A stretch of 64,000 nt of DNA from Hyphomonadaceae bacterium (GTDB lineage Bacteria > Pseudomonadota > Alphaproteobacteria > Caulobacterales > Hyphomonadaceae), in assembly GCA_024743315.1 (NCBI GenBank), contig JANSWU010000003.1:186001-250000 (forward strand). The letters run 5' to 3'. The position numbers and the translations under genes are program-made. Numbering within the stretch: the first letter of the stretch is position 1; each line of letters starts with the position of its first letter. Shown piece after piece: positions 26,358 to 34,682 of this stretch. The notes beneath the pieces are model-generated. The model worked only from the letters and a program-made list of their open reading frames with translations, searched no databases and was not told the origin of the DNA.

Positions 26358-27065
26358 CTAGCTTTCCGCTAGCGTGTCCGCGATGATTCGCCAGACTTTG
26401 GCATTGGCTCCAAGCGCCATATGCGTGCTGCGAACCTCGACGTGCCGGGCTTGCGGATTGTAGACATCCTGCGCTGCACGCCAACCCACGACGCCGTCCG
26501 ATTTGCTGAAGATCACTGTCAAAGGTTGGGTCAAGCCAATTGAGTTGCGAGCATGAACCTCAAGCTCAAACGCATCCAAGTCGAGCCCTTCGCGCATCGC
26601 ATAGATCTGGCCGACAGCGGTGTATTTCGGACCGCCAATCAAAGGCGTGCCCATTGTGATGACTTCTCTCACCGCATCGCCGTGCAGCCGCGCCGTTTCA
26701 CGCGCGATGACGCCGCCGAGGCTCCAGCCTATCAGGGTCACCGGCTGGCTCGAGGTGTCGACCATTTCGAGCACGCGCTGACCGAATTGCTCGGTCAGGC
26801 CATCGACATCGCCGCCATTAACGCCAAGCCCCCAGGTCGCGGCATCATAACCGAGAAACTTCAAATAGGTGGCCAAGGGCAGCAACGCCATTTCGGGGGA
26901 CGTGAAACCGGGCAGCAAAATGATCTTGCGACCATCGCCTCGAGGTGCCGTTGCCAGCTCAGGCGCTTTGAACGGAAACTTCAGGAATTCGAGCGGTGTC
27001 CCGAACTCGCGCAAATTCGACAGCAGGCTGGGTTTTTCACACCCGGTTGGCAGTTCTCGCGACAT
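26358..27065 (-). CDS. alpha/beta hydrolase, paralogue of the 5.8 kb gene
   Basis: 235 aa serine hydrolase with LLPGFTSPEM (oxyanion strand), GWSLGG at 113-118 (S115), and THMALGAN near the end with the likely catalytic His. Last gene of a four-gene minus-strand unit (methyltransferase, membrane protein, glyoxalase, hydrolase). GGGAGA six bases before ATG 27065; the frame open to 27227 overlaps the glyoxalase gene and is not supported. Confidence 0.85.
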   Translation of the reverse strand: MSRELPTGCEKPSLLSNLREFGTPLEFLKFPFKAPELATAPRGDGRKIILLPGFTSPEMALLPLATYLKFLGYDAATWGLGVNGGDVDGLTEQFGQRVLEMVDTSSQPVTLIGWSLGGVIARETARLHGDAVREVITMGTPLIGGPKYTAVGQIYAMREGLDLDAFELEVHARNSIGLTQPLTVIFSKSDGVVGWRAAQDVYNPQARHVEVRSTHMALGANAKVWRIIADTLAES

Positions 27066-27123
27066 GGTATTCTCCCGCTTCACACAAGAGATACGCACGT
27101 CAGACGCGTCTGGATCCGTCGCG

Positions 27124-27597
27124 CTACCAGTTTCCGGTGTTTTCCATACTCGCCCAAGGCTCAGCGGGGGCGAGCGGTTTGCCTTTTTGCAAAAGCTCGA
27201 CCGAGATCCCATCCGGCGATCGGACAAACGCCATACGGCCGTCCCGCGGCGGCCGGTTAATCGTCACGCCCAGCGATTGAAAGCGCTCACACGCCGCGTA
27301 GATGTCGCCAACGCGATAAGCGAGATGTCCAAAATTCCGCGCCCCGCCATAGACTTCCGGATCCCAATTATAGGTCAACTCAACCATCGGAATGTCCATT
27401 TCGGTTGGACGGGTGCCTTCCGGAACGCCACCGCAGCGTTGAATGTCATCCGGTGAGGCAAGAAAGACCAGCGTAAACCGCCCCTCTTCGCTCTCGTAAC
27501 GCATCAACTCTTCCAGGCCGAGGCCCTTACCATAAAACTCCAGGGCCGCATCAATATCCGTGACGCGCACCATGGCGTGCAGAAACTCAACGCTCAT
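27124..27597 (-). CDS. VOC-family glyoxalase I-like lyase
   Basis: 157 aa with two beta-alpha-beta3 modules. Metal ligands in the glyoxalase I pattern: H8 (FLHAMVRV), Glu in MVELTYNWD, His in NFGHLAYRV, and Glu in ISVELLQ. The wording ELTYNWDPEVY matches lactoylglutathione lyases that detoxify methylglyoxal with glutathione. The start overlaps the previous stop as ATGA. GGAGCGGTATAA provides the ribosome site. Confidence 0.9.
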   Translation of the reverse strand: MSVEFLHAMVRVTDIDAALEFYGKGLGLEELMRYESEEGRFTLVFLASPDDIQRCGGVPEGTRPTEMDIPMVELTYNWDPEVYGGARNFGHLAYRVGDIYAACERFQSLGVTINRPPRDGRMAFVRSPDGISVELLQKGKPLAPAEPWASMENTGNW

Positions 27598-28085
27598 TTA
27601 TACCGCTCCTCCAAACGACGGATTTCAGATTTGAGGCTAGGCGGCCGGTTTCGGTAATAGAAGAAAGTGACCGCCGCGAGCAGCGCAACATTGACCGCCA
27701 TGACAATCAGAATGGTGATGAAGTCACCGAGAATGCTGCCGACGCTCTCCTGGCTGACGGTCAGCTGAATATTGTCCTCCCCCCAATTGTTCATGCTCTG
27801 GCTCATGCCGTAAAAGCCCGACACGATCATCGGAAGGATCACCAGCGCAAACAGCGCCACGCCGCACTGATAGATCCCTAGTCGCGGACGTTCTGCATTG
27901 GCGAAGCTGCGAATGAATTCATCGCGCGGAATTTTCCCGCTGATTAGGCCCTTTTCGACATTTGAATCATAGACTTGTTCGCCCAGTTCGGGGGTTTTCC
28001 ACCAACGCCAAGCAAGCACACCCGCCCAAATCAAAATGGGCGCAAACATCAAATAATAGATGGGGGTGAAATTATCGACGAACAT
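27594..28085 (-). CDS. membrane protein, unknown
   Basis: 163 aa. Helices at about 10-28, 70-92 and 120-142, with Arg/Glu-rich ends (SLKSEIRRLEERYK). Residues 30-62 form a cytoplasmic hydrophilic stretch. No family recognised. AAGGAG eight bases before ATG 28085 decides the start. Lies between an Ada-type gene and glyoxalase in the same unit. Confidence 0.75.
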   Translation of the reverse strand: MFVDNFTPIYYLMFAPILIWAGVLAWRWWKTPELGEQVYDSNVEKGLISGKIPRDEFIRSFANAERPRLGIYQCGVALFALVILPMIVSGFYGMSQSMNNWGEDNIQLTVSQESVGSILGDFITILIVMAVNVALLAAVTFFYYRNRPPSLKSEIRRLEERYK

Positions 28086-28117
28086 CTTTCCACTCCTTTT
28101 GGTGGACAAGAAGATCG

Positions 28118-29005
28118 TCAGATCGCCGTGTGCACCTTTTCATAGGCCAGCATGGCACGTTTGCGCGCCGTACCCCAATGGTAATTATGTAACCTACCGT
28201 CAGATGCAAGCGCGCGATGACAGGGAATCAACCAGGCAATCGTGTTGGCACCAATCGCCGTTCCGGCAGCCCGTGCCGCTTTCGAATTGCCTGCCGCGCG
28301 GGCCACTTCGCCATAAGTCCAGGTTTCTCCGGTCGGAATCTCAAGCAGCGCCCGCCAGACCTGACGGCGAAATTCGGTGCCATAAAGAGCCAGCGGGATC
28401 TCTCCGCCCGCGCCAAATATCCGCCGAGCCCAATCGGCGGCGACCGCATCGTCGCGTTGGATGTCGGCGTTCTTGTAACGGTTGGCCATGTCCGCAAACA
28501 CTTCATCCTGACCATAGCCTGGATGCTCAAAGCCGGTTTTTGGCCCGACGCCATCATCGGCAAAGCCGAGACCGCAAAGCCCGCGCGGCGAACTCAGGAA
28601 CACCCCGGTGCCAAACGGCGTCGGAGCTTTGCCGATCGTTAGCTGCGCGTCCTGCCCGCCCGACTTCGCTTCACCGGGCGACAGGGCCTCATGCGCAATG
28701 AACAGGTCATGCAAGCGCGATGGAGACGAAAGGCCGGTTTCATATGTTGTGTCGAGGACGCTCGCACCTTGTCGTAACAGGTCGCCGGCTTCCGCGTGCG
28801 CGAGGCTGGCCTGGAACTGTTTCGGGCTGATTCCCGCCCAGCGCGTGAACTCCCGCTGGAAATGGCTGGGCGAAAGGCCCATCGCGCTGGCGCAGGTGCG
28901 AAGATCCGGCCAGTCCCGCCAGGTTTCACCCAAGTGTTCCAAGGCATCGGCCATGCGCTCATAAGCGGCGCAGCGTTCGTTCAGAGGCATCAATACAGTC
29001 GTCAT
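28118..29005 (-). CDS. Ada-like regulator fused to O6-methylguanine-DNA methyltransferase, no N-Ada domain
   Basis: 295 aa. Residues 1-100 are an AraC-type HTH (MGLSPSHFQREFTRWAGISP). Residues 120-290 are the methyltransferase with suicide cysteine in IPCHR, plus TWTYGEVARAAGNSKAARA and the end GTARKRAML. The ~80-residue N-terminal zinc domain that repairs methylphosphotriesters in E. coli Ada is absent, so the protein lacks the usual trigger for activation. It repairs O6-methylguanine; gene control may be different or constitutive. ATG 29005 is the first internal start at the family N-terminus; the site before it is weak. Divergent from bfd. Confidence 0.9.
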   Translation of the reverse strand: MTTVLMPLNERCAAYERMADALEHLGETWRDWPDLRTCASAMGLSPSHFQREFTRWAGISPKQFQASLAHAEAGDLLRQGASVLDTTYETGLSSPSRLHDLFIAHEALSPGEAKSGGQDAQLTIGKAPTPFGTGVFLSSPRGLCGLGFADDGVGPKTGFEHPGYGQDEVFADMANRYKNADIQRDDAVAADWARRIFGAGGEIPLALYGTEFRRQVWRALLEIPTGETWTYGEVARAAGNSKAARAAGTAIGANTIAWLIPCHRALASDGRLHNYHWGTARKRAMLAYEKVHTAI

Positions 29006-29074
29006 ATGCCCTATGTGCCAATCACAACCCGACCGCGCCACCCGTTTCTTGCGGGAGAAAAATACAAGCCAGTT

Positions 29075-29100
29075 GAGAATCGTTCTTGACAATCATTCTC
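29075..29100. promoter_or_regulatory. Fur-type 26-bp dyad upstream of bfd
   Basis: Inverted repeat with perfect outer arms GAGAAT and ATTCTC and partial inner match, like the Fur consensus. It lies 20 bp before the bfd start and about 70 bp before the divergent Ada-like start. Iron-dependent repression of bfd is the expected outcome. Confidence 0.72.
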
Positions 29101-29109
29101 ACTTACTGC

Positions 29110-29130
29110 AAATCATTCTCATGATCATTT
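29110..29130. promoter_or_regulatory. second Fur/iron-box-like dyad covering the bfd start
   Basis: AAATCATTCTC followed by ATGATCATTT is an imperfect dyad (outer arms AAATnAT and ATnATTT) and contains another ATCATTCTC half like that in the first dyad. It overlaps the ATG at 29121, so bound repressor could also block transcription elongation or translation entry. Confidence 0.6.
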
Positions 29131-29321
29131 GCATCTGCCGCCGTATCAATGAAAAAGGAGTGCGCGACGCCGTCGAAGCCGGTGCCCGTTCGCCCGAGGC
29201 TGTGCAGGCGCATCATGGCTGCGAATTCAATTGCGGCAAGTGCCGCTGCGCCATGGGTGAAGTGATTGCAGACACACTTGAGTCGCACGGTACAGAGCTG
29301 CAGCTCGTCGCGGCTGAATAG
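29121..29321 (+). CDS. bfd: bacterioferritin-associated ferredoxin
   Basis: 66 aa [2Fe-2S] protein that reduces the iron core of bacterioferritin and releases Fe2+. Cluster ligands C4, C6, C38 and C41 are at the same spacing as in E. coli Bfd; C34 and C43 are extra. No bacterioferritin gene is adjacent. An upstream in-frame start at 29013 would add 36 unrelated residues and overlap the iron boxes, so ATG 29121 is preferred. Two Fur-like dyads sit immediately upstream. Confidence 0.9.
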   Translation: MIICICRRINEKGVRDAVEAGARSPEAVQAHHGCEFNCGKCRCAMGEVIADTLESHGTELQLVAAE

Positions 29322-29324
29322 CCC

Positions 29325-30119
29325 CTATTTCAAAAACTCTGGAAGGTCGCCCGACTCGGATGCCGTTTGAGCGCTAGAGCCGTCACGATTTTGCTCCTGC
29401 ACCGTTTCGGTTTGCGCTTGAAAGCCGCCTTGTAATTCGAGCACCGTGACTTTCTGCCAGATTTTACGAGAGAGTTCGCCCGTCAGGCTCTCAAAATCAT
29501 TGACCGAGGCAATCACGACAGGGTCCTCAATATATTCAAGATAGACCGAAGCGAGTTTTCCGGTGAGCGCGAGCAAGTCCGCGCAATAATCAAGATACCG
29601 CACGAGGTCATAGCCATGCAGGTCACTCTCTGGCGCTGATTCACTCTTCGCCCCGGCATGTAAGTCGGACATCGGGTCTTTCGACAATTGATGCATGTCG
29701 ATGACGTGCGCGATCGAGCGCAATTGATTGATCCGCACCAACACGTCATGGCGTTTCATGCGGGCTTCGAGATTGAGCAAAAACCAGATCCCGGCGCTGA
29801 GCAGGATGAGCAGGTTGATAAAGGCTTCGACCCCTTCGAACATGTCGAGGCTAGGCGAGGCCTGAATATCGATCTTCACGGTCCAGGCGATATAGGCGAT
29901 CACGGCGATGCCGCTGGCAATGAAGAGATAGACCAGACTTCGAACCAGAAAGCGCGGTTGCGCGATCCGTTTGGCGAGCCCCACCTCTTCCTGCGCAAAC
30001 TTGGTCAACTCCTTGGCGACCAGGGTCAAACCACGATCGCCAAACCGAGCTTCCATCCGAGCGCTGAGTCGCGCCGTTGTCTTTACGATCAGATCTGGAT
30101 TGAGACTACGATACGGCAC
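29325..30119 (-). CDS. membrane protein, unknown, downstream of a protease gene
   Basis: 264 aa. Two helices at about 57-79 and 100-118, then a conserved-looking cytoplasmic block RSIAHVIDMHQLSKDP and a helical C-terminal half ending in a Gln/Ser/Glu-rich tail. I do not recognise the family. GTG 30119 follows the TAA of the S1 protease with zero spacing; they are one transcription unit. Convergent with bfd, 3 bp apart. Confidence 0.75.
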   Translation of the reverse strand: MPYRSLNPDLIVKTTARLSARMEARFGDRGLTLVAKELTKFAQEEVGLAKRIAQPRFLVRSLVYLFIASGIAVIAYIAWTVKIDIQASPSLDMFEGVEAFINLLILLSAGIWFLLNLEARMKRHDVLVRINQLRSIAHVIDMHQLSKDPMSDLHAGAKSESAPESDLHGYDLVRYLDYCADLLALTGKLASVYLEYIEDPVVIASVNDFESLTGELSRKIWQKVTVLELQGGFQAQTETVQEQNRDGSSAQTASESGDLPEFLK

Positions 30120-31253
30120 TTAGAACCCACACAGTCCCAAGCCATTTTCGCACGTCGAAAAAACCTTTTCGATCCAGTCCTCATAGCCCCGCAGATTGGT
30201 ATAGCGCGCGCCATACATCCCGTCGCAAAAAGCGCCAGTTTCCAGGTTTTGTTCGACCACCGAGAGCACACCGACGACCACAGACGAGCCATCCTCCTCC
30301 ATCACCAGCAAAGGCCCCCCACTGTCACCGACACATGGCCCGGCCCCGTCTTGGCTCACCACGCTGATTTCAGCCGGGCCTGTTCCCGATATTGTCAGCG
30401 CCGCCGACAGCAATGTGTCTGAAAGCCGTCCTTGAAAGACGGTCAGCCCCCACCCCGCCATGCGCGCCTCACCATAATTGTACGGCACCAGAGGTTTGTC
30501 GGTTGTGCCAAACTTGACGACCGGCACGCGGCTCAAACCTGCCAGCGCATCCTCTTCAACGCGAACCAAAGCGATATCATTATTGAAATGACTTCCAGCG
30601 CCATCGTAAGATGCATGACACAGCGAAGCACTGGCATTGACCCGGGTCGCCAATGGGCTGGACAGCGTCTCCGACCCTGCAATCAGGACAACCTCATCAA
30701 AATCATCATCAAGGCAATGAGCAGCGGTCACAAACCATCGCTCAGCGATCCGCGTAGCGCTGCAATGACCGGACGCGATCGCGCCACTGGGCAGGAACGC
30801 GCGGGGTTCCATTTTGACCAGGCCTGGAAAGTCCATCAAAGACGCCGCAGCCCCATTGATCGTGGCGGTGCCAAACAGGTCTGGATCAGCTGGCCTGGCA
30901 CCGGTACGCTCGGCCAGCGTCGGGCTGTCATCCAATGGCTTTACCGGCAAACCGCAAGGCACGGCGTTCACTTCGGCCAGATCCTCCACCAAGGGCGGCA
31001 AAGACGGTATGTCGGAACGCTCATCATAAACTTGCAGACCATCGTTCGCGATCGCGCTATCCGCAACCACGGCTTGCACCGCCACCAGCTCTTCTTCGCT
31101 TTCGCCCGCCGGTTCTGCAGCCCGGCCTTCCGGTTCTGCCGCAACCTCGATTGTCTCATCCGCCAGAGAGATATCTGCACTTGGCAGTCGGACTTGGTCG
31201 CAAGCAGCTAGGCAAAGCGCCGCGAGCGTGCCCCATACGAGCGTCTTCGACAT
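30120..31253 (-). CDS. trypsin-like (S1) serine protease lipoprotein
   Basis: 377 aa. Signal peptide with lipobox LAAC (C18). A 110-residue low-complexity Glu/Ala/Pro segment precedes the protease domain. Catalytic triad: H179 (VTAAHCL), D226 (NNDIALV) and S311 (GDSGGP). Three probable disulfides (GHCSATR/AAHC, PCVGDS and the terminal CENGLGLCGF). Exported and membrane-tethered; substrates unknown. ATG 31253 with GGGGAG upstream. Cotranscribed with the following membrane protein. Confidence 0.9.
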   Translation of the reverse strand: MSKTLVWGTLAALCLAACDQVRLPSADISLADETIEVAAEPEGRAAEPAGESEEELVAVQAVVADSAIANDGLQVYDERSDIPSLPPLVEDLAEVNAVPCGLPVKPLDDSPTLAERTGARPADPDLFGTATINGAAASLMDFPGLVKMEPRAFLPSGAIASGHCSATRIAERWFVTAAHCLDDDFDEVVLIAGSETLSSPLATRVNASASLCHASYDGAGSHFNNDIALVRVEEDALAGLSRVPVVKFGTTDKPLVPYNYGEARMAGWGLTVFQGRLSDTLLSAALTISGTGPAEISVVSQDGAGPCVGDSGGPLLVMEEDGSSVVVGVLSVVEQNLETGAFCDGMYGARYTNLRGYEDWIEKVFSTCENGLGLCGF

Positions 31254-31321
31254 CGGTGATCTCCCCAATCCGACCAGATGAAGTAAACGCCTGAAAGTCT
31301 GACTGTCGTCAAGCCGGGCGT

Positions 31322-32350
31322 CTATTCGCCCTCTTCCTCATAGCCGACCAATCGAAGCGGCCGCGCCTTTCGGCCTTCCAGTTCAGCCCACCGCACCAAT
31401 GCATCCTCACGCCCATGAGTGATCCATAATTCTTCCGGATCGACGTCTCGCACAGTGTCTGTCAATTCATCCCAATCGGCATGATCCGACAGGATTAGTG
31501 GCAGCTCGACACCGCGCTGCTTGGCGCGCTGGCGTACGCTCATCCAGCCGGATGCGAAACACGTGACCGGATCTGGAAAACGTCGTCCCCATTTGTCATT
31601 GAAGCTAGCTGGCGGGCCGAGGACGATTTCGCCGCGAAACTGCTCACTTTCTCCCCGCTGGCCTTTTTCGAGCGTTGCAGGTCGTAGCTCACCCAGTGCA
31701 ACCCCGTTCTGTTCGTATAGGCCATTGAGTTTTTCGAGGGCGCCGTGCGTGTAGATCGGCCGGTCATATCCCGCCTCTCGCAAGAGCGCGATAACGCGCT
31801 GCGCTTTGCCCAAGGAATAAACGCCGACCAAATGTGTGCGATCCCCAAACAGGTTGACGCTATCTAGCAATTTCGACATCTCACCGCGATCATCTGGATG
31901 GCGAAAGACAGGCAAGCCAAAAGTCGCTTCGCTGATGAAGACATGGGTGTTTGGGACGACTTCGAATTGCCGGCAGGTCGGATCCTGGCGGCGTTTATAA
32001 TCGCCCGTACAAACCATTCGCAGGCCGCGCCACTCGACCACCACTTGCGCCGACCCGAGAATATGCCCGGCCGGCGACAACCAGACGGTTACCCCATTAA
32101 TCTCAACCGTCTCACCAAATTCCAATGGTTGGCGCGACGCGGTAAAGGCATCGCCATAACGCGCCGCCATGATGTCGAGCGTCTCCGGGGTCGCGAGGAC
32201 CGCCCCATGGCCTGCGCGCGCATGATCCGCATGGCCATGCGTGATCACAGCTCGGCCGACAGCTCCACGCACCGGATCAATATAGAAATCCCCAGGTGGG
32301 CAATACAGGCCCTTCGGCGTCTCGTGGAGCAGCAGGTCAGGACGGATCAT
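31322..32350 (-). CDS. ligase-associated DNA exonuclease (MBL/beta-CASP-like)
   Basis: 342 aa metallo-beta-lactamase-fold nuclease, close to the exo_DNA_ligase family found next to ATP-dependent DNA ligases. THGHADHA is the HxHxDH metal motif; further ligands are SPAGHILGSAQ, CTGDYKR and DHADWDEL, ITHGRED. Family members join a bacterial repair set with ligase, DEXH helicase and phosphoesterase. In this window the helicase is 2.3 kb away on the other strand and no ligase is visible. Start ATG 32350; no strong ribosome site. Confidence 0.9.
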   Translation of the reverse strand: MIRPDLLLHETPKGLYCPPGDFYIDPVRGAVGRAVITHGHADHARAGHGAVLATPETLDIMAARYGDAFTASRQPLEFGETVEINGVTVWLSPAGHILGSAQVVVEWRGLRMVCTGDYKRRQDPTCRQFEVVPNTHVFISEATFGLPVFRHPDDRGEMSKLLDSVNLFGDRTHLVGVYSLGKAQRVIALLREAGYDRPIYTHGALEKLNGLYEQNGVALGELRPATLEKGQRGESEQFRGEIVLGPPASFNDKWGRRFPDPVTCFASGWMSVRQRAKQRGVELPLILSDHADWDELTDTVRDVDPEELWITHGREDALVRWAELEGRKARPLRLVGYEEEGE

Positions 32351-32460
32351 GCGCTACATATAAGCGCTTCAATTCATTCGCACACTGCCGCATTTCCGCC
32401 GCTTGCCGCAATTACCCAAACCTGACTAAGTGTCCGAAAGCGTATTTCGAGGAGAGTATA

Positions 32461-33921
32461 ATGCGTCGTCTTGCTGCCCTGGCCGCCAGCGTGGCCTTTT
32501 GTTTTGGCCCGATTGCAGCTGCTCAATCCAACCCGTTTTCCGAGACCACCGAGCGTGCGCTGGCCGCGGGCTACAAAGCTCTGTTCACGTGCAGTGGCTA
32601 TTTCACTGCTGGACAGACGCTGTCCGAAATTGAATCCAATGAACTGTCAGGCATCTATGTCGATTACCGGCCAGTGATGGAGCGCGTCGACGATGCCGTC
32701 ATCCTCGAAGCCCAGAAAACCATCCTGGTCGGCTTCGATGGCGCCCTGCCGCCACGTGCGGCCGTATGGCGTCCCGGCATTGGCTGCTCGCTTCTGCCGA
32801 TTGGCGCGAGCGCCGATATGACGGCCTGGTTACCGCGTTTCTCTGAGACCGGTGACATGCAACAACCCGACCGGACAACCGCCCTTGGCGATGCCGTTAC
32901 CCTGACCGACAACACGTTCGCACTCGACCTGCTTGGCATTCCTGTAAGCTTTGCCTTCGATGGCAGCACATATGGCGAAGGCACACGCACCAGCGCTCTG
33001 ATTGTCCTGCACAAAGGCCAAGTTGTCGCTGAGCAATATGCGCGTGGCATTGACCATACGACCCCACAGCGCACCTGGTCGGTGGCCAAATCCTTGACGT
33101 CGACCATCGTCGGTGCCGCGGTGCATCAGGGCATTCTCGGACTGGACAATGAAGCGGTGATTTCTGATTTCAATAAAGGCGGGGATCCGCGTCGGTCGAT
33201 CACGCTCCGGGATGTCCTGAACATGGCGAGTGGCCTTGAAGCCAACACGCCGGGTTCACGGACGGATCGCCTTTATTTTGGGGGCGCGAGCATTGTCGAT
33301 ACGTTGGCGGCTCGCTCGCTCGACGCGATGCCGGGCACCCGGTTCAATTATTCGAATATTGATACCCTGATCGCGATGCGGGCCTTGCGCGAAGCCCTCA
33401 ATGATGATGCCGCCTATCGCGCATTCCCGTATCAAAATGTCTTGCACAAGATCGGGGCGCGTCACACCGTGCTCGAGACCGACTGGCATGGCGATTATAT
33501 GTCCTCCTCACAGGTCTGGATGACGGCCCGAGACATGGCGCGACTCGGTCAGCTCTATTTGCAAAACGGCATGTGGGGCGGCGAACGGATCCTGCCGCCA
33601 TGGTGGGTGGATTTTGTCACCAAGCCGACCTCGCCGCAGCCGGATGGCGATTTCGGATACGCAGGCTCATTCTGGCTGATTGGCGGCAATGATGGCGCCC
33701 CGCGCGATGCGTATGCCGGGCTCGGCAATCGCGGCCAGCACATGGTGATCGTGCCATCACGCGAATTGGTCATTGTCCGCCGCGGCTTTGATGTGGCGGG
33801 TGAGCCTCGCTTCGAGATCGCGCGGTTGGTCGGCGACATTGTCGGTGCTTTTGACGCAGCGGAACGCGCCAGACTGGCTGCAGAAGCGGCCGCCGAATTG
33901 GAGACTGAAGGCGCGAACTAA
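32461..33921 (+). CDS. exported beta-lactamase-family serine hydrolase
   Basis: 486 aa with signal peptide (MRRLAALAASVAFCFGPIAAAQ). Class C/NylB-like fold: nucleophile SxxK in TWSVAKSL, YxN in RFNYSN, and the third motif region is AGLGNRGQHM in place of KTG, typical of esterases of this group. Residues 25-150 are an extra N-terminal domain. Could be an esterase or amidase acting on periplasmic substrates; not expected to be a resistance enzyme. GAGGAGAG precedes ATG 32461. Stop overlaps the convergent exported protein by 4 bp. Confidence 0.88.
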   Translation: MRRLAALAASVAFCFGPIAAAQSNPFSETTERALAAGYKALFTCSGYFTAGQTLSEIESNELSGIYVDYRPVMERVDDAVILEAQKTILVGFDGALPPRAAVWRPGIGCSLLPIGASADMTAWLPRFSETGDMQQPDRTTALGDAVTLTDNTFALDLLGIPVSFAFDGSTYGEGTRTSALIVLHKGQVVAEQYARGIDHTTPQRTWSVAKSLTSTIVGAAVHQGILGLDNEAVISDFNKGGDPRRSITLRDVLNMASGLEANTPGSRTDRLYFGGASIVDTLAARSLDAMPGTRFNYSNIDTLIAMRALREALNDDAAYRAFPYQNVLHKIGARHTVLETDWHGDYMSSSQVWMTARDMARLGQLYLQNGMWGGERILPPWWVDFVTKPTSPQPDGDFGYAGSFWLIGGNDGAPRDAYAGLGNRGQHMVIVPSRELVIVRRGFDVAGEPRFEIARLVGDIVGAFDAAERARLAAEAAAELETEGAN

Positions 33922-34586
33922 TCGACCGGGTCGAGCAATTTGGTGATCCGCCGCGACACGGATTCGTCAAAACTCTGCATCATCGCAGAGCCGGAAATAT
34001 CGAAATTGAAGCGCTCGATAAAGGTCCGGCCATCCGGCGCGCGGGCGCATGAAACATCCATTTCAAACGCGTTGATCTTGGCAACCATGGCGGGTTTGTA
34101 CGGCTTTGGCAGGACCATTTGAAATGCCAGAACCGCCCCATCCGTTTTGTCCACCACGACGGTGCCAACCAGCTGTTTCATCATTTTCTGCTCATTCCGG
34201 TCTGCACCCGCTTCCGGTACCGGCGTAAATACATAAGTCGACGTTTCACTGTCTGACGCTTGCAGGTCTGGAGCATCCGGGACCATTTCAGCGAACTCGT
34301 TGCACCAGATGTCACCTTCAGTTTCAGCGTCAGCTTTTTCCAATTCCTGCCGGAATTGCTTGCTCCAATCGGTTTCATCAGGAGAAAAGATCTCGATACG
34401 TTGTCCTTCAGGTTGGCTCGGATCGACCCGCCCTGTCGCCATCTCCCCAGCAAGCGTAAAGCTGGTTTCATAAGCATAACGCGGACCATCATTTGAAGCC
34501 GCTCGCATCTTTTCGATCAGCGGATCGGACGCGGCAGTTGAACTCAGTCCAAAAGCGATTGTCCCTAAGACGAGAGATCGAACCAT
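33918..34586 (-). CDS. exported hypothetical protein
   Basis: 222 aa. Signal peptide MVRSLVLGTIAFGLSSTAA. A mature domain of about 200 residues with GEMATGRVDPSQPEGQRI, TDGAVLAFQMVLPKPYKPAM and MDVSCARAPDGRTFIERFNFDISG: a beta-rich pattern of proteins that bind lipid or hydrophobic ligands is possible but I do not name a family. AGAGGAG precedes ATG 34586. Between it and the helicase gene is a 96-bp divergent promoter region. Confidence 0.78.
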   Translation of the reverse strand: MVRSLVLGTIAFGLSSTAASDPLIEKMRAASNDGPRYAYETSFTLAGEMATGRVDPSQPEGQRIEIFSPDETDWSKQFRQELEKADAETEGDIWCNEFAEMVPDAPDLQASDSETSTYVFTPVPEAGADRNEQKMMKQLVGTVVVDKTDGAVLAFQMVLPKPYKPAMVAKINAFEMDVSCARAPDGRTFIERFNFDISGSAMMQSFDESVSRRITKLLDPVD

Positions 34587-34682
34587 GCTAACTCCTCTGT
34601 TCTGCGTTCTAGAAACGCGAATGCACCTGAATGTCAGATGAAATATCTGCAATCGCAACCCGGAATGCGCTAGATAAACCAA

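Noticed and set aside
26553-27260. 235-codon plus-strand frame over the hydrolase and glyoxalase genes
   Set aside because: Antisense to two genes with clear catalytic motifs; no recognisable protein.
30432-31211. 259-codon plus-strand frame
   Set aside because: Lies wholly antisense to the S1 protease gene; no domain, low-complexity composition.
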